DNA of 64,000 nt, taken from NCBI RefSeq assembly GCF_026262505.1, contig NC_067207.1:13980082-14044081 (forward strand). The letters are read 5' to 3'. The notes beneath the pieces were generated by a model, which saw nothing but the letters and a program-made list of their open reading frames with translations, did not search any database and was not told where the DNA came from. Positions within the stretch are counted from its first letter, which is position 1. Each line of letters starts with the position of its first letter. The stretch comes from Trichomonas vaginalis G3 (taxonomy: Eukaryota > Parabasalia > Trichomonadida > Trichomonadidae). Position numbers and translations under genes: made by a program. Of the stretch, positions 1 through 9,166 are shown one piece after another.

Positions 1-250
1 TAGCGAGTTCATATTCTCTAAATTCTCTCTTTAAATCTTCTTGTTCCCATTGGTCTAGTTCGTATGGAGAGTCTCTATAACCAGAACATATCTCACGTTC
101 ATGTTCTATTTGTTTTTCATGCATTTTTCTAACTTCTTCTTCGAACAAAGGTTTAGCATTCTCTACTGTATCTTCAAGTTCTTCTTCATCTAATTTCTCT
201 ACGTAAGACTTCAATACCGTTATAGGTGCCTTTTGTGAATGTTTCGCCAT
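1..250 (-). CDS. Unknown acidic helical protein, cut by window edge
   Basis: An open frame of 83 codons starts with MAKHSQKAPITVLKSYVEKL and runs off the left edge, so the C-terminus is not visible. It is rich in Glu and Lys and predicted helical or coiled (LDEEELEDTVENAKPLFEEE). I do not recognise a family. Its upstream spacer resembles that of the 54104-55069 gene, with runs such as TTCTTACAATAAAAATAAAA. It has no counterpart at the matching place in element B. Confidence 0.6.
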   Translation of the reverse strand, partial: MAKHSQKAPITVLKSYVEKLDEEELEDTVENAKPLFEEEVRKMHEKQIEHEREICSGYRDSPYELDQWEQEDLKREFREYELA

Positions 251-490
251 TAGATTTGTTCGTGAACGTTTTTGCTTCGACTGTCATACTGTTCTTACAA
301 TAAAAATAAAAAATATTTTTGGCTTAACCGTCGGACATTCGTTTGTGGCTTAACCGTCGGACCACAACGATAAAAATCTCATTTTAACTCACTTTTTTTC
401 TATCTTAAGGAAATTCATGAAAATTCAAGAGGGTGAAAAAACAGGTGAGAAAACAGGTGAGATCTCACCTCTTCACCTAAAATATATTTT
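251..490. promoter_or_regulatory. Spacer with direct repeat and AGGTGA palindrome
   Basis: Three things lie here: an A/T-rich leader for the left-edge gene; a 16-bp direct repeat GGCTTAACCGTCGGAC at 321-336 and 347-362; and a palindromic AGGTGA block at about 431-478 with core GGTGAGATCTCACC, followed by AAAATATATTTTT at the 3' end of the next minus-strand gene. The last 80 bases are nearly identical to 55125-55205 in element C. A terminator or recombination site is inference. Confidence 0.5.
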
Positions 491-1351
491 TCAGTACTTT
501 TTCAGCACTTTTCCGTAGTTGTATATGAAAGACAATTCGAGATAAAAGTCATAGTACAATGGTATAATATGCTGCACACCGTTTGTTGTGAACCAGACTT
601 GAAAGTCAGAGAAACTGTTACTAGGTGGTTCGTAGAATTTAGAAGCAAAGTCATAAAAGTCCTTACCGATACACAGAAAACTGTTGTTGCTTGAACTGAA
701 ACTTGCATGACACATGACATTTTGAGGGTCGAAGACGTTTCTATAAACTGTCAAATCTGTTGGTGGGAGTATAAATTTAAACGGACCGTCAGGTGGCAAT
801 GGTTCGTTCTGGTTTAGTAACCGAAGAAATTGTGCCCAAGAACGTTTGTCCACCCCCCAATATAAAAACTCTGTATCTCTTGGAGGGTTATTTTCAATCC
901 TTTGAAATGAAACTGTGGAATTCATCTTGTCGTATTCTAGTTTCAGATAGTATGTTCCATTTAGTAAAGAGTGGTATTTTTCTTGAAATTCCCAGTAGTA
1001 TTTGTTCATTTGAGTTTGAAAGTCATTTAGAGTTTTTTCAAGACTTTCGTCTGAACGAATTGTAAAGATTTTCATTTCGTCAAATTTTTCTATTAGACCA
1101 TCAGAACCTTTATACTGACCATGAAAATATACTGCGAACATAAACGCGTTAGTTCTATTTGAAAACAAAACTCTTCTAAATCCTATTGCCTTTGCATCTG
1201 AAGGACTTTGAAGCCAACGAATTGGATAGTCAAACCTGTATGTACGGGATGAAATTTCTTCATCTGAAATATTCCTGCCAGCATTTGTGAAGATATAGTC
1301 TAACGGTTTTGTATCTGCTACTTTTGTTCTTTGTTTTTCAACCTGAAGCAT
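491..1351 (-). CDS. YPxRW-family virion-type protein, paralogue 1
   Basis: A 286-residue protein with no recognised enzyme motif, probably beta-rich. The hallmark is YRFDYPIRWLQSPSDAKAIG near residue 40, and the C-terminus carries SFSDFQVWFTTNG followed by IIPLYYDFYLELSF. A paralogue lies at 7667-8515 in the same element and relatives lie at 33326-34173 and 62496-63377. Its place among structural genes suggests a minor virion component, but that is inference. The copy in B at 26205-27065 differs at only about four residues. No breaks are apparent. Confidence 0.7.
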   Translation of the reverse strand: MLQVEKQRTKVADTKPLDYIFTNAGRNISDEEISSRTYRFDYPIRWLQSPSDAKAIGFRRVLFSNRTNAFMFAVYFHGQYKGSDGLIEKFDEMKIFTIRSDESLEKTLNDFQTQMNKYYWEFQEKYHSLLNGTYYLKLEYDKMNSTVSFQRIENNPPRDTEFLYWGVDKRSWAQFLRLLNQNEPLPPDGPFKFILPPTDLTVYRNVFDPQNVMCHASFSSSNNSFLCIGKDFYDFASKFYEPPSNSFSDFQVWFTTNGVQHIIPLYYDFYLELSFIYNYGKVLKKY

Positions 1352-1387
1352 TTTATATATGTAAAAATATACTGTTTTAAAAATGTT

Positions 1388-1972
1388 TTAAAATGGTATG
1401 CCATATAGCTTCTTGAATTTGTTAAGAAATATTTTAACGTTTTTTCCATCTGTATCTCTAGTGTTTACATAAGCACAGCCTTCCTTAGTAAAACATACTT
1501 GTAATTTCCTATAGTTTACGCCGGTATAAAAGTAGAAAGAGTCCTGTTCTTCGCTATAGTAGTAAAACTCAAACGTATGCTTACCATAGTCTGTAATTTC
1601 AATTGTTTCATCTTCTAGTTCGTCGACAAATTCGAATACTATATCTCCAAATTTGCCTTTGTTCTTATTGTTTTCAGAACGAGTAACCCAACGTAAATTT
1701 TCAAGTCTATTGTCATTTCTTATATGGTTTATATGGTCTACAAAAGGTAGATTGTTAGAGTTCGGTATAAAATGAGTTGCAATGACAACATGTTTAAGAT
1801 AGTTTTTTCCACCCATCCTCATAATAGCATATCCTTTATTTCCCTCACATTCGCTTAAAACTCTTTTTGTCTTTTTGTTTCTGACTTCAAATGACTCACA
1901 ACAGTGAATTTCATATTTCTCATCTAACAAACAAGTTTCCCAACGGTCCTTTCCAACAAACTCAGCGTACAT
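1388..1972 (-). CDS. HNH homing-type endonuclease
   Basis: A 194-residue protein with an HNH_3-type nuclease core: FVDHINHIRNDNRLENLRWV followed by TRSENNKNK, around residues 75-105. The N-terminal part resembles the NUMOD-like segment that often precedes this core (YEIHCCESFEVRNKKTKRVL). Such enzymes cut DNA and can drive their own spread. It lies downstream of the polymerase-like gene with a spacer of about 57 bp. It differs from its B copy at about 21 of 194 residues, far more than the gene beside it. Confidence 0.8.
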   Translation of the reverse strand: MYAEFVGKDRWETCLLDEKYEIHCCESFEVRNKKTKRVLSECEGNKGYAIMRMGGKNYLKHVVIATHFIPNSNNLPFVDHINHIRNDNRLENLRWVTRSENNKNKGKFGDIVFEFVDELEDETIEITDYGKHTFEFYYYSEEQDSFYFYTGVNYRKLQVCFTKEGCAYVNTRDTDGKNVKIFLNKFKKLYGIPF

Positions 1973-2029
1973 TTCAAATAAAATAAAAAAATATTTTTTT
2001 TGAAAAAATGTTTTATTTCATGCAATGTT

Positions 2030-4183
2030 TTATTTCATGCAATGTTTAACTATTTCACCATCTTCTTTAACACCCCAATATTTCCTTTTCGATATTACAT
2101 GAACTTCGGAAAATACCTTGTCTAGCTTAAAACAGCCCATCTTCTCACCGACTAAACCCATTTCAATGAGTTTGTTGTATCCTTCTTCGTTCGTCATGAG
2201 TGCGTCAATGTTCTCATAGTATACCTTCACTTTGGATTTAACTTCCGAGAAAAATTTGTTGTAGTTGTCAAGGACTGCCTTTGCGAACTGAGGATAGGAC
2301 CAATGTTCGACAATAGGTTTTACTGTGGTTACTAAGCCACATTGACCTTCGGTGAACTCGTATTTCAAAACAAAAGGGGAGAACCTTTCAACAAAGTTGT
2401 CGACCTTCTCATAGTGTTTACTCTTCATCTTTTGAGGTTTCTTAATGAAATATCCCCATGTCGAATTCATAAGCAATTTGATTGTCATTGCAAGTTTGGG
2501 GTTTGAAGCTTTCCTAATATCATAGAGTTGTTGTATGACCTTTCCAACTGTATAGTTCCTTCCCGGGAACTCTCCATCTTCGTTTGGAATTCCAGTCGGG
2601 ATATATTGGACGAACCTCATGTACGCAGCGTTAAGGTCGACATAGTATATTTTTTCATATGAGTCGAACTTATCGCATCCAATCGGCCCAGTTCGTGGAA
2701 ATTCAAGTGAGTCTCTTATCTTTTGAGAAACTTCTCCTGTTATCTCATAAACATCGTCGAAGCAACCTGTTTCATATAAAACCTTCTGACCTAACTCAGA
2801 TGCTCTCCAATACAATTTGACGTCGACTGGATGCCTCAATGGAAGTTTGTTTATAGCATCTTGAAGTTCTTGCAACCTCATTGGAAGTTCTTCTGGTTCA
2901 GGTTGGTATCCGAACAATCCAACTCCTTTTGGAACTGTGTACTTCTTTTGTGCTATAACTTTGTCTGGAACAACTTTTGGTCTTACCAACAATGAAAAGT
3001 TTGTTTCGTCTTTTGGTACAAAAGTTTCTGTCAGCTTGTCATCTGGAATTGGTTCCAACAAACCTTTCTCGAAAAGAATGTTAACAGCTCTGACAATGTT
3101 GCACTTACCTTTTCCGAACAATGGGTTTGTAAGACTTTCGTTCAACATGAAGTGGTTGTGGACAAGTACAATCTTCAACCATGGCAATTTGAAGTCAACA
3201 ACATAGTCGTCATGTGAAGAACCTTTCTCAGTCGGAATGTTGACTCGGATATTCACATTTGCCAACGGTGCAATTTTTGTCAATTGACCTCTGAGAATGT
3301 ACCTTGTTTTCACACATGACTCAAGATACTTCATCTTCTCATCTGTAACAAGACCAGAGTTCCTGAGACATGTAAGAATACAAGGTTCATTGACAATTTT
3401 TTCAATTGAATTGTAAATTCCATACCTTGTTAAGTCAATGTCAGACTTATTTCTGAACGGGAAATACCCAGCATGTTGTCTGACTGCTTGAGGGTTGGGT
3501 TGGTACCATTCGAACTTCACGCTTGCAATTCCTTCAATTGCATTCAAAATATCTGAGTCGGAGTCAACCATTTGTTCTCTCTTTGTAGTCTTGAAAGCGT
3601 CAAGAAGTTGTGCGGCTGTTGTGACATTGCCATGTGCATAGTATATGTGACCATCTAAATCTGTTACGGTTAGTCTGAGATTGTATCCTTTCTTATTTCC
3701 GTCTTGAATTGCAGCAAGTACTCCCATGAAGCCTTCTTTGTTCTTTCCTTCGTCAAAGTTAACTGTAAAGGTTCGACCAGATGTAATTTTACTTCTAACT
3801 TCACGATACTTTTCATATGCATATCTTGTTCTTTCCATGGGGGCATGTGCATCTTCACCTTTTCCTTTTTTCCTTCTCAAAGGATGCAATTGTTCGTCAT
3901 GTTTCCAGTAGAATCTGGCAAAGCCGTCGTGTCCTTCAACTTGAGGCTCATTAACATCGAAAGGCATGTCCATAAGACGCTCTTCTTCTAACCTCTCTAG
4001 TCTGTTTGGATAATTTGCGCGTGCTGTTTCCAAGTCCATTTCGTAGCGAAGACCAGCCAGTTTGTCATAGACTTTTATGGGTCTTCCCTTCCTATATTTA
4101 AAATTCTTTGAAACTCTCCAACCATATCTTTCTAACTCTGCTTTTATTCTAGCAGACCTTCTATCCATTCTATACGGGGGCAT
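2030..4183 (-). CDS. Divergent family-B DNA polymerase-like protein
   Basis: A 717-residue protein whose last third resembles a protein-primed family-B polymerase palm: YYVDLNAAYMRFVQYIP (motif A area), KLLMNSTWGYFI (motif B area) and KVYYENIDALMTNEEGY (motif C area). The N-terminal two thirds are unlike the 1282-residue polymerase of element C, and no clear proofreading exonuclease is seen. The palm is strongly diverged in both A and B, so this is a family trait. Whether it synthesises DNA or has another role, such as terminal protein or primer handling, is open. Confidence 0.65.
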   Translation of the reverse strand: MPPYRMDRRSARIKAELERYGWRVSKNFKYRKGRPIKVYDKLAGLRYEMDLETARANYPNRLERLEEERLMDMPFDVNEPQVEGHDGFARFYWKHDEQLHPLRRKKGKGEDAHAPMERTRYAYEKYREVRSKITSGRTFTVNFDEGKNKEGFMGVLAAIQDGNKKGYNLRLTVTDLDGHIYYAHGNVTTAAQLLDAFKTTKREQMVDSDSDILNAIEGIASVKFEWYQPNPQAVRQHAGYFPFRNKSDIDLTRYGIYNSIEKIVNEPCILTCLRNSGLVTDEKMKYLESCVKTRYILRGQLTKIAPLANVNIRVNIPTEKGSSHDDYVVDFKLPWLKIVLVHNHFMLNESLTNPLFGKGKCNIVRAVNILFEKGLLEPIPDDKLTETFVPKDETNFSLLVRPKVVPDKVIAQKKYTVPKGVGLFGYQPEPEELPMRLQELQDAINKLPLRHPVDVKLYWRASELGQKVLYETGCFDDVYEITGEVSQKIRDSLEFPRTGPIGCDKFDSYEKIYYVDLNAAYMRFVQYIPTGIPNEDGEFPGRNYTVGKVIQQLYDIRKASNPKLAMTIKLLMNSTWGYFIKKPQKMKSKHYEKVDNFVERFSPFVLKYEFTEGQCGLVTTVKPIVEHWSYPQFAKAVLDNYNKFFSEVKSKVKVYYENIDALMTNEEGYNKLIEMGLVGEKMGCFKLDKVFSEVHVISKRKYWGVKEDGEIVKHCMK

Positions 4184-4211
4184 TTTATAAAAATAAAAAA
4201 ATGTTTTTTCT

Positions 4212-4796
4212 TTACTTTACATAACCACCGGCTACCATAAGTCTTTGACGCCAACCCATACCAGCTAATGAAGGTTGACTTGGTTTAGTTTGAAAACTAA
4301 CCTTTGGTTTTGGTTTATCTTCAGTTTTTGGCTTCCCTTCTTCTATTGGTTTTTCGTCACTTTTCGGTTCATCTGACTTTACCTCACTTGCTTGAACAGT
4401 TGTGTCGTCAACATCTTCATAAATGTCATATGCCATTTGTTTTTGTTTTCCTTTCAACTTTTTGTGTTTGTTGTAAAGTTTAGAATATTTCGACTCTAAG
4501 TCAATGAGATGTTCTATAATGAACTGTTGGTCAGTGAAGTAAACTTTTCCATCTGTTGTCTCGAAAGCTCCTTCAGACTTCAATATTTTATTTGTGAGAG
4601 TCTGTTTCTTTTTTGAGATACTAGCCGTTCCATTTTTATGAAAAGTGACTTTGTAGTTAGAGTTTGTATTTCCAGACCTGGCACTTTCTATTATTGAATT
4701 TTTCTCTTCATCTGTAAGTTCTTTGACAGGTTTTGACAATGGTTCTGAACTTTTTGTTTGTGGTGTCAAATCTACCGTTTCAACTTCTTCGGTCAT
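4212..4796 (-). CDS. Charged protein with KDG/KKK repeat-domain N-terminus
   Basis: A 194-residue, lysine- and glutamate-rich protein. Residues about 45-75 (YKVTFHKNGTASISKKKQTL) match a short module also seen at 43273-43509 and 45664-46101. A low-complexity stretch of Lys, Pro and Glu follows, and the end is basic (GWRQRLMVAGGYVK). Function is unknown; a virion or DNA-binding role is only a guess. It starts directly beneath a conserved leader, CTCAGTAAAAAATTTTA on the plus strand. Confidence 0.65.
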   Translation of the reverse strand: MTEEVETVDLTPQTKSSEPLSKPVKELTDEEKNSIIESARSGNTNSNYKVTFHKNGTASISKKKQTLTNKILKSEGAFETTDGKVYFTDQQFIIEHLIDLESKYSKLYNKHKKLKGKQKQMAYDIYEDVDDTTVQASEVKSDEPKSDEKPIEEGKPKTEDKPKPKVSFQTKPSQPSLAGMGWRQRLMVAGGYVK

Positions 4797-4818
4797 TTCA
4801 TCTCAGTAAAAAATTTTA
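4797..4818 (-). promoter_or_regulatory. Conserved leader TAAAATTTTTTACTGAGATGAA
   Basis: The same 22 bases occur immediately upstream of two consecutive minus-strand genes, here and at 4972-4993, and at the matching places in element B. It ends in GATGAAATG, the last ATG being the start codon. Repetition just before starts suggests a core promoter or transcription start element. Confidence 0.55.
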
Positions 4819-4971
4819 GTTTGGTTTGTTTTCAACTGGTTGTTGTTGTTTTTTAAGTCGGTCTAAAACTTCCTGAGGTATAGGAAGAACTTGACAAACA
4901 CGTGGTTGTGTAACTGCTGGAAGCCGACAAATCCATCTTGAGCCCATTTGTCTCAATGCTGTATTGTTCAT
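4816..4971 (-). CDS. Small conserved basic protein (51 aa)
   Basis: A short gene beginning MNNTALRQMGSRWICRLPAV and ending QQQPVENKPN. It is preserved in element B as a 50-residue protein with in-frame length variation, which supports real coding. Its start codon overlaps the stop of the upstream gene in an ATGA arrangement, and the conserved leader overlaps that end too. No family recognised. Confidence 0.6.
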   Translation of the reverse strand: MNNTALRQMGSRWICRLPAVTQPRVCQVLPIPQEVLDRLKKQQQPVENKPN

Positions 4972-5389
4972 TTCATCTCAGTAAAAAATTTTACATTCCC
5001 CACGTTTGAGGTGGTTGAGGTTTTGTTGTTTACCCACTGTTGTGCATGGTTATATCCTCTGTTAAAGAATCTTTCACCTTGGTCCATGTAGTGCCCTGCT
5101 TGGTTATAGTAGTCATTTGCTTTGTTATAGTAGTTTCCTGCTTGTCTTCCTACATTGTCCATCCATCCTTGAACTTTTCCTCTTGTTTCAGGATTTGGAA
5201 TAAGATTTGCTGCATCTCGTGCTACCTCCCAACCTTTCTGTACAGTTTGTATAATAGGTTGTGCTTTCTCTTTCAGTATACCTAATGTACTCAAAATCTT
5301 CCTTCCAATTCCAAATGCACCTCTGGCTATTGTTCCCACTGCGGGAAAAATCTAGATGCGACTCCTGCTAATGCGCCAAATAAACCCAT
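4968..5389 (-). pseudogene. Amphipathic Gly/Ala-rich virion-type protein
   Basis: The copy in B starts MGLFGALAGVASRFLPAVG, a small-residue hydrophobic N-terminus like those of membrane-active minor capsid proteins, followed by a helical middle (ILKEKAQPIIQTVQKGWEVA) and a Tyr/Asn-rich tail (NYYNKANDYYNQAG). It resembles the partial gene at 63576 in element C in general design. This copy appears broken about once. A membrane-lytic or capsid-lining role is inference. Confidence 0.55.
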
Positions 5390-5405
5390 TTCTTATGGGT
5401 TAAAA

Positions 5406-6364
5406 ATGACGAATTCAAACAAGGACCCGTATGTTTCTAAAGCGACAAAGAAAGCACTCATGGTAAAAATCTTTAGTTCAACACCAAATGCTTGGTTTAT
5501 GGATATCTTGGAAAACATTCCGAGATATAGAGAAGATGGACCTCCATACTGGCTAATATTTGTCGGTCAAAATACAAGATACTGTGAAGCCATACCATTA
5601 TGGTCCAAAAATATTTTAGATGTGAAAACTGCTTTGACAATATTCGTTGACAAATACCATCCAACAAAACTGACATCTGACTGTGAAAGTTCTTTCAAAT
5701 CAGACGATATTAAAAACTATCTGCGTTCAAAAAATGTAAACCAATATTTCATTGTCGACCAAAACCATTCTGCTCTTGGTGTCATTGACAGTTGTATAAA
5801 AATCTTAAGAGACTTAAATCAACCACAAGGTGGTGAGGTAGATGAAATGTCATATGACGACAAGTATAGACACTTCTCCATGGCAAAGATGAGACAAGTT
5901 TTAAATATTTACAATAGCCGTAAACAAAAAGGTTTGGGAAACCACTCCCCCGAAGAAATGAAAAACAACCCGACTTAGAGAAAGACTATATATTTAATAG
6001 TTTAGTCAAAAGAGACAAACAAGAAAGAATGCCAGGCTTCAAACTTAAGAAAGGTGACAAAGTAAAAATAGAAATACCTAAACGCGACCCATATGAAAAT
6101 ACTATTGACTATGACAACAATGGGAACTCGACAGGTACTCACATTCGTGTTCGTAAAAATAGAAGAAAGTATACAAGAGAATATTATGAAGTTTTAGGCA
6201 AACATGGCAAAATGTACAGACTGCAAGCAGAAGATAAAACTACTATTGTCAGACCTCGTTTCAAACTTGTTAAGGTTCAAGGTGGTATACTTTCAAAGAC
6301 AGTTCCTAACAAATATAAGACAACTCCTGACGAATATGCTAAAGAAGTTGAAAATGACGACTAA
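5406..6364 (+). pseudogene. Retroviral-type (rve) integrase
   Basis: The protein has the RNase H-like integrase core: WFMDILENIPRY, an LTSDCESSF segment and a HSALGVIDSCIKILRDLN segment matching the element C integrase. A basic SH3-like tail (KLKKGDKVKIEIPKR) follows, containing YYEVLGKHGKMYRLQAEDK. Maverick integrases insert the element and produce short target duplications. This copy appears broken, about one break. Its stop overlaps that of the convergent fibre gene. Confidence 0.75.
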
Positions 6365-7648
6365 GCATTTCTATACCATGCGTAAACTGTCATGTAAGGT
6401 GGCATGTAGTCTTTACTTTGTCCCGTTGTTTGCGTATATCCTGTAATGCGATGTGTATGGCTTCCTCCTCCCTGAGTGTCATCCCAGTAACAATTTATAG
6501 CAAACTTAACGTCGTCTTTAACATCATATCCTTTACCTTTTGTCATTCCTGTCCAATCCCAATATCTATGCTTATGCCAACCTGCTTCAGCTGTACTTAA
6601 ATCTATGTAGTGACTGTGTGCAGGTAAGTTTTCACCTGAAATCGTTTTACTTCCACCTGTTTCCTTTGAAGAGTTTGCACAATACAAAAACCTGTCGACT
6701 ATTTGAGTCCAAGTTCCGAGACCAAGTACTACTTCTGGTCTGGTAGAGTTCATTGACGTGTAAATAGAACCTATAGGATATAGTGTTTGAAGTATTTCTG
6801 TCTTTAATGTTTGAAGCTCTGTTTTGTCTGCTTTCTTATATAACTTTTCTTCAAGTTCATTTACGTCAGAGATGCTATGTCTATGATATTTTTGTGGGTA
6901 TGTTCCTTCTGTCCATGCGAAAATATACTCTTTTGTTGCATCTACATATCCAGCTATCCATGTCGAGTCTGCTTTTGTATTCCTTAACTCTGTAACACCT
7001 TTCTCAAGCTCTTTCAACTGTTGTCCATCTTCCATTAAACCTCTGGTATGACTTGAAACCGTTTGTGTCAACATATCTACAGTTTCTTTGTCGGCTTTAA
7101 GGTCTAAACATCCTGAAACCCACCCTGTATTGGCTTTACCTTCTAAAATCTTCGATGTCCGTTCATGGTACCATTCAACCATTTCTTTAATTTTTTCATC
7201 TTTTTCATCCACATATTCCTTATTGCCTTCTTCACTAACCCACTAGCCAGATATGCTAACTCATCGTCAACATACTCTTTGTCAGCTTTCTTTTCAACAT
7301 CCTCTTTTGTTGCATATGTTGCATCTGCTCTGTCATGTTCTTCTTGAACTTTTTCAATGACATACTCTTTGTCAGCTTTGTTGTCAATATCTGCCTTCAA
7401 AAGAAGTTCATCTATAGGTTTCTCGTTTAAAGTTCTTTTGTTGGATTTATACAAACAGTATGGTTCTTACTGTCTTGAAACAGAAACTCATCTGTCATTG
7501 GGTTTATCGTCAGTTTTAAGTTTCCTTCTTTCAATGACTCAGATATCTTAGAATAGTTTGAAAAGTTTGTTGTGTTCTTATTTAGAGCTTGCACAATGAG
7601 TTGTCGGTTGTGTTGTATTTCTCTCATAGACGCTGTTTCTTTCGACAT
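6361..7648 (-). pseudogene. Phage-like fibre/collar protein
   Basis: The region encodes a fibre-like protein. It has an N-terminal segment MSKETASMREIQHNRQLIVQ, KADKEYV-type repeats, and a C-terminal collar domain with YPIGSIYTSMNSTRPEVVLG, GTWTQIVDRFLYCAN and a final DYMPPYMTVYAWYRNA. The same collar is found in tailed-phage fibres. It probably forms a receptor-binding or surface projection. This copy is broken, about two breaks. It shares an 18-bp palindromic spacer with the divergent gene upstream. Confidence 0.7.
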
Positions 7649-7666
7649 TTTTATTCTAGATAAAAT
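7649..7666. promoter_or_regulatory. Palindromic bidirectional promoter, 18 bp
   Basis: The whole space between two divergent start codons is TTTTATTCTAGATAAAAT, which is close to palindromic around TCTAGA. The same or similar spacers occur at 15482-15499, 33308-33325 and next to 43509. Such a short shared spacer must hold the initiation signals for both genes. Confidence 0.6.
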
Positions 7667-8515
7667 ATGCTTTCAATAGAAAAAGAAAATTCAAGAGTTG
7701 CTACAACTAAACCATTAGATGAACTTTTTACGAATGTCGGTCAAAAGTTTGAGACAGAGACCGTAAAGCATGAAGGCTATCGTTTTGACTACCCACTAAG
7801 ATGGCTAAGAGACCCATCCGTCACAAAAGCTATTGGCTTTCGTAGAATGAAGTTCATTTCAGAAGCCATACATGGTTTCCCATTTACGGTCGCTTTTGAA
7901 GTTCGATACTATAACAAAGAAAAACGTACGTATGAGAAATTTGAACAGGGAAAACTTTTACAAGTGAATTTGCTTGTAAACTTAGAAACAACTCTTCAAG
8001 CTTTTCAAGAAAAAATAAACGATATCTATCTCGAATATGCAAAACAGTACAACATTGACGAAGGAGAGTACCATCTCGATATTGTTTATGACAGGAAAAA
8101 TGCAACTGTTAAAATCGATAGAATAGAAGACCTTGGAGAAGACGTTTATATTTCTACAAAATATAACAACTTGGCATGGTATAGATTTTTGAGGATGTTA
8201 AATCAGCCTGCAGAATATCCAGTACACCCGAACTTTTATGAAGTCGAAAACCCTAATGGAACATATGAAAATGTTTTCGACTCAGATGCTATTATAGTTC
8301 ATGCTTCATTTTCTGGTGCACAAAACTCTTTTTTATGCTTGGCAAATGACTTTTACGAAAAACCTACAAAGCTATACGAACCACCAAGTGGAAGTATTTC
8401 AGACTTTCAAGTATGGTTTACTACAGATGGAAGAAAGAGAATAATTCCATTATACCACGCGTTTTACTTAGAACTTAGTTTCATATACAACTACTATCGA
8501 ACGGTAAAAATATGA
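7667..8515 (+). CDS. YPxRW-family virion-type protein, paralogue 2
   Basis: A 282-residue relative of the 491-1351 protein. It carries YRFDYPLRWLRDPSVTKAIG, an aromatic-rich middle (NNLAWYRFLRMLNQP) and the C-terminal SISDFQVWFTTDGRKRIIPL motif. The two paralogues share only the frame of conserved aromatics and glycines, so they are old duplicates with separate roles. This copy looks whole. It is the rightmost plus-strand gene before four minus-strand genes that close the element. Confidence 0.7.
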   Translation: MLSIEKENSRVATTKPLDELFTNVGQKFETETVKHEGYRFDYPLRWLRDPSVTKAIGFRRMKFISEAIHGFPFTVAFEVRYYNKEKRTYEKFEQGKLLQVNLLVNLETTLQAFQEKINDIYLEYAKQYNIDEGEYHLDIVYDRKNATVKIDRIEDLGEDVYISTKYNNLAWYRFLRMLNQPAEYPVHPNFYEVENPNGTYENVFDSDAIIVHASFSGAQNSFLCLANDFYEKPTKLYEPPSGSISDFQVWFTTDGRKRIIPLYHAFYLELSFIYNYYRTVKI

Positions 8516-8519
8516 TTTT

Positions 8520-8762
8520 TTAATACGGTTGAGGTGTTGGATTTGGTTGCCAACTAGACTGTGGTGCAGGTTCAGGCTGTTGTATAACAGGAGCTTGTTC
8601 TTCTGGTTCAGGGTCTTTAGGTATAATACCAACGAACTGACCTACTCTTTTGCCAATATTTTTGACTCCGTTCCATACTCCTCTTCCGACAGATTTTATT
8701 CCATTCCATATACCTCTTCCAACATTTCGAAAGAAGTTTCCTATTCTTCCAAAGAAACCCAT
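8520..8762 (-). CDS. Amphipathic repeat peptide, virion-associated (80 aa)
   Basis: It begins MGFFGRIGNFFRNVGRGIW and repeats a GRGxWNGxK unit (GIWNGIKSVGRGVWNGVKN), then has a Pro/Gln-rich tail ending PNPTPQPY. The pattern is that of a membrane-binding amphipathic helix tethered by a flexible tail, as in lytic or capsid-lining peptides of other DNA viruses. That function is inference. It is almost unchanged in element B, which argues for selection. Confidence 0.65.
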   Translation of the reverse strand: MGFFGRIGNFFRNVGRGIWNGIKSVGRGVWNGVKNIGKRVGQFVGIIPKDPEPEEQAPVIQQPEPAPQSSWQPNPTPQPY

Positions 8763-8780
8763 TTTACTATATGTAAAAAT

Positions 8781-9143
8781 CTAATGTCCACCTAGTCTCT
8801 TACGTTTCCTGTTGAGTTCCATAGCATTTTTTAACTGGAGCTCATACATTCTATTTCTCCTCTGGTAGAAAACATACTCTGGGTCAACTCCTGTGTTCGC
8901 GTCATCTGCATAGAGTTGTTTATATCCCACTTCAGGGTTTGTATAAAACTCTTTCCATCTCATATTTGCATACCATGGTGGCAAACCTAACGCAGCGTCA
9001 TTTGACATGGCAGTTTGCATTTGTACATCTGTTGGCACTTGACCATAGTTTGCCATTGCAGTTTGTATTCTAACTTCATTTGGAATATTCTCTGGGTTTG
9101 GTTGTCCAGGTTGCTGTGCATTCGCTAAGTTCTGTGCGTCCAT
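8781..9143 (-). CDS. Unknown 120-aa protein
   Basis: The N-terminus is Asn/Gln/Pro-rich (MDAQNLANAQQPGQPNPENI) with two copies of a QTAMxNxxxxxxDVQMQTAM-like unit. A basic C-terminus follows (MELNRKRKRLGGH). It may be a small DNA-binding or assembly protein, but no family is recognised. The B copy differs at only a few residues. It is followed closely by the 8520-8762 gene on the same strand. Confidence 0.65.
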   Translation of the reverse strand: MDAQNLANAQQPGQPNPENIPNEVRIQTAMANYGQVPTDVQMQTAMSNDAALGLPPWYANMRWKEFYTNPEVGYKQLYADDANTGVDPEYVFYQRRNRMYELQLKNAMELNRKRKRLGGH

Positions 9144-9166
9144 TTAATATTAGATAAAAATATCTC

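Noticed and set aside
2937-3206. Plus-strand genes opposite the polymerase-like gene
   Set aside because: They are shadows seen at the same places in A and B only because the sense strand is conserved.
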